Assembly: GCA_037384225.1 (NCBI GenBank)
Contig: JARROD010000006.1
Coordinates: 1 to 27,051 of the forward strand
Direction of reading: 5' to 3'
DNA length: 27,051 bases
DNA from: JARROD01 sp037384225
Lineage (GTDB): Bacteria; Pseudomonadota; Gammaproteobacteria; Pseudomonadales; Cellvibrionaceae
Each line of letters starts with the position of its first letter. The first letter of the stretch is position 1. The position numbers and the translations under genes are program-made. The notes under the pieces were generated by a model. It made no database searches. It was not told the origin of the DNA and saw only the letters and a list, made by a program, of their open reading frames with translations. Positions 8,437 to 13,971 of the stretch are shown here, one piece after another.

Positions 8437-9360
8437 ATGGCGAAGATATCTACAGATACTCCTCTGGTGGAATCGGCAAGCTGGCGCGACTATCTGCAAC
8501 TGTGCAAACCCGGTGTTGTGGCGCTGATGATTTTGACATCCATCATCGGTATGCTGTTGGCGGTGCCCGGTATGGTGCCTGTGGATATTCTACTGCTGGG
8601 TAATCTCGGAATAGCGCTCTGCGCCGGTTCCGCGGCGGCGGTGAATCACCTGGTGGATCGCCGTATCGACCAAAAGATGGCGCGCACACTCGATCGCCCT
8701 ATCGCTAAAGGCCGAGTCGAACCGCTGCAAGCGGCATTTTTCGCGCTGATAATGGGTGTGTTGGGGATGGCTCTGTTAATCCTGTTTGTCAACCCTCTCA
8801 CCGCCTGGTTGACGTTGGCATCGCTACTGGGTTATGCGGTAATCTATACCCAGTTTCTCAAGCGCGCGACACCGCAAAATATTGTTATTGGCGGCCTGGC
8901 GGGCGCGGCGCCACCGCTGTTGGGGTGGACGGCGGTAACCGGTGAAATCCACGGGCACGGGTTGCTCCTGCTGCTGATTATTTTCGCCTGGACACCACCA
9001 CACTTCTGGGCTTTGGCGGTACACCGCAAAGATGAATACGCCAACGCCAAAATTCCCATGTTGCCGGTGACCCATGGCGAGCGCTATACCAAAATTCATA
9101 TTCTGTTGTACACCCTGATACTTTTTGCCGTCACTTTATTGCCGTTTGCCACCGGTATGTTGAATTGGTTGTACCTGCTCGGTGCCGTTGTGCTGGGGCT
9201 CGGTTTTGTTTATTGGGCATTGGTACTTTTATTTGGCAACAAACCCAATGCCGGAATGGATACTTTTAAATACTCCATAGTCTATTTGATGTGCCTGTTT
9301 TTAATTATGTTGCTGGATCACTATCTGTTGCCGGTTACCCAGCCTTTTACCCTGAGTTAA
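8437..9360 (+). CDS. cyoE: Protoheme IX farnesyltransferase (heme O synthase)
   Basis: This UbiA-superfamily prenyltransferase (CyoE/CtaB) adds farnesyl to heme B to form heme O, the substrate of CtaA. The 307-residue protein has the first aspartate-rich motif NHLVDRRID at 70-78, followed by ARTLDRPIAKG. Also visible are TPQNIVIGGLAGAAPPLLGW and the second motif WTPPHFWALAVHRKDEYANA. The remainder is hydrophobic, with about eight to nine helices. Placed between ctaA and the SCO gene, it most likely serves the caa3 oxidase and would also be called ctaB. The SCO start lies 2 bases after its stop. Confidence 0.96.
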   Translation: MAKISTDTPLVESASWRDYLQLCKPGVVALMILTSIIGMLLAVPGMVPVDILLLGNLGIALCAGSAAAVNHLVDRRIDQKMARTLDRPIAKGRVEPLQAAFFALIMGVLGMALLILFVNPLTAWLTLASLLGYAVIYTQFLKRATPQNIVIGGLAGAAPPLLGWTAVTGEIHGHGLLLLLIIFAWTPPHFWALAVHRKDEYANAKIPMLPVTHGERYTKIHILLYTLILFAVTLLPFATGMLNWLYLLGAVVLGLGFVYWALVLLFGNKPNAGMDTFKYSIVYLMCLFLIMLLDHYLLPVTQPFTLS

Positions 9361-9362
9361 GT

Positions 9363-10043
9363 ATGATTGAGTCAGACATGGCCGCGCCCCAGTCCGAAAG
9401 TACCCAGGCAAACCGCGCGCGCGGTATTAAGTTGACTGTCTTTGCCCTATTGGGTTTTATGGCGCTGGTGCTGGGGCTGTTCATTAATAAGATAACCACC
9501 CCGCGGGTGCTTTCGCCTGCCGAGCTGCGCATCAACGGGGCTGTCGTCTTTGATAAGCCGCGTATTTTCAAAGACCCCCAGCTTATCGATCACCGTGGCC
9601 AGCCCTTTAATCTCTCCCGTTTACAGGGCAAATGGACACTGATGTTTTTTGGGTTTCCTCACTGTCCTGATGTTTGTCCTACGGCACTGGCTGATTTGAA
9701 TAAATTACTTGAAAGCCTCGACAATGATATTCGGGCCGATACTCAGGTGGTGCTTGTGAGCGTTGATCCGGCGAGGGATACAGAGACAGTGCTTGCCAAT
9801 TACGTAACCTATTTCAACCCGGAGTTTATCGGCGTTACCGGTGAGTTTCTGCAAATCAGGCGCTTCGCCGGACAGCTCAACGTGGCTTTTAACAAAGTAA
9901 GCCTGGGTGATACCTATACTGTCGATCACAGCGCCAACGTTGTGCTGATCAATCCTCGCGGCCATTACCACGGTTTTTTTAAACCACCACTGGACATCAA
10001 TCGAATGAAACTGACCTTCCAATCCATGGTTACCGCATTTTAA
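9363..10043 (+). CDS. SCO1/SenC family copper chaperone
   Basis: SCO proteins deliver copper to, or reduce, the CuA site of subunit II. From the ATG at 9363 the product is 226 residues, with a membrane anchor at about 22-41 and a thioredoxin-like periplasmic domain. Copper ligands are Cys101 and Cys105 in FGFPHCPDVCPTAL and His189 in VDHSANVVLINP. The open frame extends 24 codons upstream into cyoE, but those residues look like antisense-of-frame hydrophobic noise; the ATG 2 bases after the cyoE stop fits the family. It closes the oxidase cluster. Its TAA overlaps the TAA of convergent znuB (TTAA at 10040-10043), leaving no room for a terminator. Confidence 0.95.
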   Translation: MIESDMAAPQSESTQANRARGIKLTVFALLGFMALVLGLFINKITTPRVLSPAELRINGAVVFDKPRIFKDPQLIDHRGQPFNLSRLQGKWTLMFFGFPHCPDVCPTALADLNKLLESLDNDIRADTQVVLVSVDPARDTETVLANYVTYFNPEFIGVTGEFLQIRRFAGQLNVAFNKVSLGDTYTVDHSANVVLINPRGHYHGFFKPPLDINRMKLTFQSMVTAF

Positions 10044-10825
10044 TCCGGTTGTTTTTTCAGCAATGTCAATAAAAACAGGCTGCTCGCGGTCAACACAACC
10101 GAAGGTCCGGCTGGGGTATCCCACAGAAAAGAGCTCCACAGGCCGCCGACTATGGACAGGCAACCGATGACACTCGCAATTACGGCCATTTGCTCAGGGG
10201 TATGGGTCAGGCGACGACTGGCGGCGGCGGGTATTATCAACAACGCGGTAATCAGCAGAACGCCAATAATTTTCATGGCTATGGCGATAACCAGTGCCAT
10301 CAACAGCATCAAACTGGTGCGTACTGCTGTCACCGCCACCCCTTCAACTCTGGCCAGCTCTTCGTGAACGGTAATCGCCAGTAACGGTCGCCACAGCCAG
10401 ATCAGCAAACCCAGTACCAAACCGCTGATAGAGTAAATCGTCACCACATCGCTGACGTTGGCGGCCAGCAGATCACCAAAAAGATAGGCCATAAGATCGA
10501 TGCGACTGTCGCCGAAAATATTCACACAAACCAGCCCCAGGGCCAGGGTAGAGTGGGACAGAATTCCCAGCAGTGTGTCGGTGGCGATAAAGCGGTTTTG
10601 TTGCAAAAGCACCAGAATCAGCGCCAGCAACAGGCAACCCAGGGAGACGGCGACATTGAGATTGACCTCCAGCAACAGACCAAAGGCAACCCCCATGAGT
10701 GCAGAGTGCGCCAGCGTGTCGCCGAAATAAGCCATTCGCCGCCAGACGACAAAGGACCCGAGAGGGCCCGATACCAGCGCGACACCAATACCCGCCAGTG
10801 CCGCATTCAATAAAAACTCAGGCAT
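10040..10825 (-). CDS. znuB: Zinc ABC transporter permease
   Basis: ZnuB is the membrane channel of the high-affinity zinc importer. From the ATG at 10825-10823 (MPEFLLNAALAGIGVALVSG) it has 261 residues, normal for ABC-3 permeases, with about eight membrane helices and family signatures such as RRMAYFGDTLAHSALMGVA and a C-terminal IIPAAASRRLTHTPEQM. The longer open frame upstream lies over znuC and is not credible. The start overlaps the end of znuC by 8 bases, so the two are probably translationally coupled. It is the last gene of zur-znuC-znuB. Confidence 0.95.
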   Translation of the reverse strand: MPEFLLNAALAGIGVALVSGPLGSFVVWRRMAYFGDTLAHSALMGVAFGLLLEVNLNVAVSLGCLLLALILVLLQQNRFIATDTLLGILSHSTLALGLVCVNIFGDSRIDLMAYLFGDLLAANVSDVVTIYSISGLVLGLLIWLWRPLLAITVHEELARVEGVAVTAVRTSLMLLMALVIAIAMKIIGVLLITALLIIPAAASRRLTHTPEQMAVIASVIGCLSIVGGLWSSFLWDTPAGPSVVLTASSLFLLTLLKKQPD

Positions 10826-11579
10826 GAGTATGATCGTTTTCCTGTTCCAAAATCCGGCCGTGCATATCGTGCGCGTGGTCGTGGTGATGTGTATAGAGGG
10901 CGATACCCGGCTGGGCCGTTTCGCCAAACAGTTCCAGATACGCCGGGTGATGGCTGACGTTTTCCGGGTGGCCCTGGCAGCAGACATGCTGATTCAGGCA
11001 GATCACCGTGTCCGTCGCTGCCATTACCAGATGCAAATCGTGTGACACCATTAATACGCCACACTGCAATTGATCGCGGACCTGGGAGATTATGCGGTAA
11101 AACTCGGCCTGGCCACTGACATCCACACCTTGCACCGGTTCGTCCAGCACCAGAAGTTGTGGTTTGCGCAACAGCGCGCGGGCGAGTAATACCCGTTGAG
11201 TTTCGCCGCCCGACAGCAATTGCATCGAGTTCGATTGCAAATGGCCAATACCAACCTTTTCCAGTGCGGTGGTAATCTCATCCCGGCCGCTGCCGACCAA
11301 TGCTAAAAAGCGTTCCACAGTGAGCGGCAGGCTGGGCTCTAGATGCAATTTTTGTGGCATATACCCAATCTTCAAACCTGGCGGTCGGGTGACCTTGCCT
11401 TGGTCCGGTTTGAGTAAACCCAGAACCACCCGTACCAGAGTGGTTTTACCGGCGCCATTGGGGCCAATAAGGGTGAGAATCTCACCGCGGTGCAGGGTCA
11501 GATCGGCTTGGTGCAGAATCTTGCGACCACCGCGTTCGACAGATATCGCCTCTGCGTTCACCAGTACTTTCGCTGTCAT
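10818..11579 (-). CDS. znuC: Zinc ABC transporter ATP-binding protein with His-rich tail
   Basis: ZnuC powers zinc import through ZnuB. From the ATG at 11579-11577 it has 253 residues. Walker A GPNGAGKTT is at 39-47, the ABC signature LSGGETQRV at 122-130, Walker B LLVLDEP at 142-148 and the switch His180 in MVSHD. The C-terminus (about 231-252) is strongly histidine-rich (HHHDHAHDMH … HTH), probably binding zinc; similar tails occur in other ZnuC proteins. The start overlaps the zur stop by 4 bases (11576-11579), so zur, znuC and znuB form one operon. An upstream extension of the frame lies inside zur and was discarded. Confidence 0.96.
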   Translation of the reverse strand: MTAKVLVNAEAISVERGGRKILHQADLTLHRGEILTLIGPNGAGKTTLVRVVLGLLKPDQGKVTRPPGLKIGYMPQKLHLEPSLPLTVERFLALVGSGRDEITTALEKVGIGHLQSNSMQLLSGGETQRVLLARALLRKPQLLVLDEPVQGVDVSGQAEFYRIISQVRDQLQCGVLMVSHDLHLVMAATDTVICLNQHVCCQGHPENVSHHPAYLELFGETAQPGIALYTHHHDHAHDMHGRILEQENDHTHA

Positions 11580-12106
11580 TGGCCAGGTTCCCGGTTTTTC
11601 GGCCCCGCCTGACAGCGGGGGCACAGACCGACAATCTCTACAGATTGTTCTTTGACCTGAAAACCGGCACTGTCCGCTACCTGCGCAATACTGTTTCCGA
11701 GGCTGTTGTCGAGGCATTCCGTGGCAATTCCGCACTGGCGGCAGATCAGAAAGTAATTTTGATGGACATTGCCCGGATCCGGGCAACCTAAAAACGCATT
11801 GAGTGAATTAATGCGGTGAATCAGCTTGTATTGCAGCAAAAAGTCCAATGCCCGGTAAACCGTCGGCGGAGCCACGCGGCGTGTAGAGGTTTGCGCCAAC
11901 ATATCCATGATAGTATAGGCTCCCAGGGGACGGTGGCTCTGCCAGACGAGTATGAGTACCTGCTTTCTCAACGGTGTCAGGCGCGCGCCTTTAGACTTGC
12001 AGATACGTTGCGCGGAAGCCACGGCGTCATCGATACACAATTGATGGTTGTGAGGCTGGCAGGCAATGGGTCGAGGATCAGTCATCGCGGTAATTTTGGA
12101 ATTCAT
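11576..12106 (-). CDS. zur: Zinc uptake regulator of the Fur family
   Basis: Zur represses zinc uptake genes when zinc is bound. The 176-residue product has a winged-helix DNA-binding domain with APPTVYRALDFL at 79-90, a metal-site region with HQNYFLICRQCG, and two cysteine pairs for structural zinc (Cys122/Cys125 and Cys162/Cys165). The start may be the ATG at 12106 or the one at 12085 (MTDPRPIA); neither has a clear ribosome binding site. It begins the zur-znuC-znuB operon and faces znuA across a 52-base gap holding a candidate Zur box, so it probably regulates both directions, including itself. Confidence 0.94.
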   Translation of the reverse strand: MNSKITAMTDPRPIACQPHNHQLCIDDAVASAQRICKSKGARLTPLRKQVLILVWQSHRPLGAYTIMDMLAQTSTRRVAPPTVYRALDFLLQYKLIHRINSLNAFLGCPDPGNVHQNYFLICRQCGIATECLDNSLGNSIAQVADSAGFQVKEQSVEIVGLCPRCQAGPKNREPGQ

Positions 12107-12114
12107 CGAATTGG

Positions 12115-12140
12115 GTATGTGTTATTATATAACGTTTACT
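12115..12140. promoter_or_regulatory. Candidate Zur box in the zur/znuA divergent promoter
   Basis: The core GTTATTATATAAC at 12121-12133 is a near-perfect palindrome (one mismatch around the centre) and matches the general shape of gammaproteobacterial Zur operators (TGTTATA-N-TATAACA). It lies 15 bases upstream of the zur ATG and 25 bases upstream of the znuA ATG, where a bound repressor would block both promoters. A second AACGTT occurs at 12145-12150. The assignment combines the visible palindrome, its position and known zur autoregulation. Confidence 0.7.
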
Positions 12141-12158
12141 TTCCAACGTTATACTTTT

Positions 12159-13001
12159 ATGAAGCAGTTATTGTTTTTTGGGTTATCCGTGTGGCTCAGT
12201 GGTTTTTGCACGGCGGCGGAATTGCTGGTTGTCACCAGTATCAGGCCGCTGGCTTTGCTGGCCGGCGAAATACTAGGGGATGATGGACGGGTGGAGTCTA
12301 TTTTGCCCGGTAACACCTCTCCCCATCACTATGCGCTTAAAGTCTCCGATATGGCCAGGCTCCAGAAGGCCGATCTGGTACTTTGGGTGGGGCCGGCGCT
12401 GGAGCGTTTTTTGGTCAAGCCTTTGCAGACTGTCGCAGAGGAGAGGCGTCTGACATTGGCGGCAACAGAGACATTGAAGCAGTCAATCGAAGGTGCGGGA
12501 AAAGACCCTCATATTTGGTTGAGCCCTCGCAACGGTATCCTCATGGCTGGCGCCATTGCCGAGCAGTTGTCTCTAACTGCACCCGCCAGCGCGGAAATCT
12601 TTCGGCAGCGGGCCAAAGATCTGATCACCCGACTCCACCGGCTCGATGCTCAATTGCAACGTCGGTTCGCAACCTTGACCGAAAAGGGTTTTGGCGTTTA
12701 CCACAATGGTTACAGTCATTTTGTTCAGGCCTATGGCTTGCACCAGATCGTTGCCGTTACGGAAACACCTGAACGCCCACCCGGCGCCCGTCATCTTTAC
12801 GAGGTAAGGCGGCAACTGGGGGAAAAAAATGCCAACTGCCTGTTTATCGAGCCTTACTATCGCAGTAAAGCCGCTGAGAACCTGGCCGCAGATCTAGGGT
12901 TGCCTCTGTTTTCTCTCGACCCTTTGGGAATGGAAGCAACTACCTACGAGGGCCTGCTCAACCAACTGGCTGAAGGGTTTAGCAAATGCCTGTCGGAGTA
13001 A
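12159..13001 (+). CDS. znuA: Zinc ABC transporter periplasmic binding protein
   Basis: ZnuA captures zinc in the periplasm and delivers it to ZnuBC. From the ATG at 12159 it has 280 residues with a signal peptide (about 1-20, cleaved near CTAA-ELL). Likely zinc ligands are His56 or His57 (TSPHHYAL), His118 (KDPHIWLSP), His182 (YHNGYSHF) and Asp254 (LDPLG). The long His/Asp-rich loop present before DPHIW in many ZnuA proteins is reduced to a few residues here, while the ZnuC tail is His-rich. The open frame upstream of 12159 crosses the promoter and zur and was rejected. A 10-bp perfect inverted repeat follows its stop. Confidence 0.94.
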   Translation: MKQLLFFGLSVWLSGFCTAAELLVVTSIRPLALLAGEILGDDGRVESILPGNTSPHHYALKVSDMARLQKADLVLWVGPALERFLVKPLQTVAEERRLTLAATETLKQSIEGAGKDPHIWLSPRNGILMAGAIAEQLSLTAPASAEIFRQRAKDLITRLHRLDAQLQRRFATLTEKGFGVYHNGYSHFVQAYGLHQIVAVTETPERPPGARHLYEVRRQLGEKNANCLFIEPYYRSKAAENLAADLGLPLFSLDPLGMEATTYEGLLNQLAEGFSKCLSE

Positions 13002-13040
13002 CCGGCAAGGAATGTTTGGGTTTTGCCCGGGAGAAAAAAG

Positions 13041-13084
13041 CCTGCACTGGTTGTTGAAAAGGGAGGAGAGATATCCAGTGCAGG
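13041..13084. repeat. 10-bp perfect inverted repeat between znuA and the small secreted gene
   Basis: CCTGCACTGG (13041-13050) and CCAGTGCAGG (13075-13084) form a perfect stem around a 24-base loop containing GGGAGGAGAG. It begins 40 bases after the znuA stop and lies between two convergent genes. There is no T-run on either side, so it is not a classical intrinsic terminator. It may protect mRNA 3' ends or terminate poorly. Confidence 0.6.
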
Positions 13085-13120
13085 TAAGAGCGATGAAAAC
13101 GTCACAGGTGTGCTGTAAAT

Positions 13121-13396
13121 TTAAAGCTCAGTGGACTCCAATGAGTCTTTAATCATGTCTGAAATACGTTCTTGCAGTTGTATATTGACATCTAATTTAT
13201 TCTGTTCAGTCATTTGCTTGAGCTGTTCTTCTTCAAGCTTGCGAGCTTCGCTGTTTTCATAATTTGTTACCCAGCTCATATTGGCGCCAGTCTCGGCAAC
13301 GGCTAACGCCACGTTGGAATATTGGCCAATTACCTTATTTGCAAAAACGCCCTGTGCAACAAATGCGAGAATGAACAGAAAACCAAGTTTCTTCAT
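13121..13396 (-). CDS. Small secreted hypothetical protein
   Basis: I do not recognise this 91-residue protein. It has a clear signal peptide (MKKLGFLFILAFVAQGVFA, likely cut after residue 19). The mature part is short, with a charged and Gln/Glu-rich stretch at about 48-85 that could form an amphipathic helix or coiled coil. There are no cysteines and no known motif. A good ribosome binding site (GGAGGG, about 13404-13409 on the minus strand) supports translation. It is convergent with znuA, and its upstream region holds three tandem GTTAC units. A periplasmic role is likely; nothing more can be said. Confidence 0.75.
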   Translation of the reverse strand: MKKLGFLFILAFVAQGVFANKVIGQYSNVALAVAETGANMSWVTNYENSEARKLEEEQLKQMTEQNKLDVNIQLQERISDMIKDSLESTEL

Positions 13397-13490
13397 TTTG
13401 TGGCCCTCCGTCAGGCTAGTTGATGTTATTACTTTGGTTTGACTACCTGATGCCGGTCTAGAGCACCACCATCAAGTAATCATGCAATGT

Positions 13491-13516
13491 GTTACGTTAC
13501 GTTACACATGGTAACA
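13491..13516. repeat. Tandem GTTAC repeats with inverted GTAAC
   Basis: GTTAC occurs three times in tandem (13491-13505), and the last copy forms a palindrome with GTAAC at 13511-13515 (GTTAC-ACATG-GTAAC). It sits about 95-120 bases upstream of the small secreted gene (minus) and about 75-100 bases upstream of the putative start of the structured RNA (plus). It looks like an operator, but I do not recognise the regulator. Confidence 0.45.
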
Positions 13517-13554
13517 GCACGTTTAAAAATAAACCAGCTTTTTTCTAAAAATTT

Positions 13555-13700
13555 TTGTTAAACGCCAGGTTAGTGATATTTCCAGTAATTTCTCAATAAT
13601 TCGGGGATAGGCACACTGTTAAGGGGACCTTCGGATGGCCGCCGGAGCGAAGGAACAAATTACCCCGGGTTATTGAGACGTTACTATGTCGTCATTTTTT
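13555..13700 (+). ncRNA. Candidate structured RNA with promoter, 16-bp stem and GGA motifs
   Basis: A promoter-like TTGTTA (13555-13560), 16-base spacer and extended -10 (TGA TATTTC, 13574-13582) would start RNA near 13589. At 13591-13606 a sequence pairs with 13663-13678 to give a 16-bp stem, allowing two G-U pairs. Inside, CCTTCG (13628-13633) pairs with CGAAGG (13648-13653). The 85-base element carries five GGA triplets (13605, 13625, 13633, 13644 and 13652), which resembles CsrA/RsmA-binding RNAs. A weak 4-bp hairpin followed by T6 ends at 13700. No riboswitch family is recognised. Whether it is transcribed is unknown; the pairing itself is directly visible. Confidence 0.45.
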
Positions 13701-13735
13701 ATCAGCTTGGGCACGATGTGGAGGCTTTTTCAGAA

Positions 13736-13812
13736 GGTAACACAGCGGTAACACTCCATCGTATTGGTTAATATTAAATGAGAATATTTATCAATGTCGG
13801 ACAGCGGTAACA
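13736..13812 (+). repeat. Repeated GGTAACA motif upstream of polA
   Basis: GGTAACA occurs at 13736-13742, 13747-13753 and 13806-13812, with a further copy at 13510-13516. The last two copies in the polA leader share the 12-mer ACAGCGGTAACA (13742-13753 and 13801-13812), 59 bases apart. This exceeds what I would expect by chance in 300 bases and suggests binding sites or remnants of a repeat. The rest of 13701-13971 shows no gene; TATAAA at 13942-13947 may be the -10 of polA. Confidence 0.5.
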
Positions 13813-13971
13813 GTATCCCTATTTTTTCAGACTCGAAGGGGATTTCCCGGCGTGGAGGGCTTTGAATACGGCCCTGGAAAGGGGTTGCAATTTGGCCGCT
13901 CTCATTAGTTATCGGGGGATTTGGTGTATGCTTGCAGCTTTTATAAATCTGCCCGGAACAATGAGTGCAAT

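Noticed and set aside
13491..13515. GacA-type operator upstream of the candidate RNA
   Set aside because: The palindrome GTTAC-N5-GTAAC does not match the TGTAAG…CTTACA consensus.
13590..13700. Known riboswitch, 4.5S, 6S or glycine aptamer
   Set aside because: The conserved cores of these RNAs (for example the GGAAGGAAGC loop region of 4.5S or the c-di-GMP aptamer core) are not present; I kept it as an unassigned structured element.
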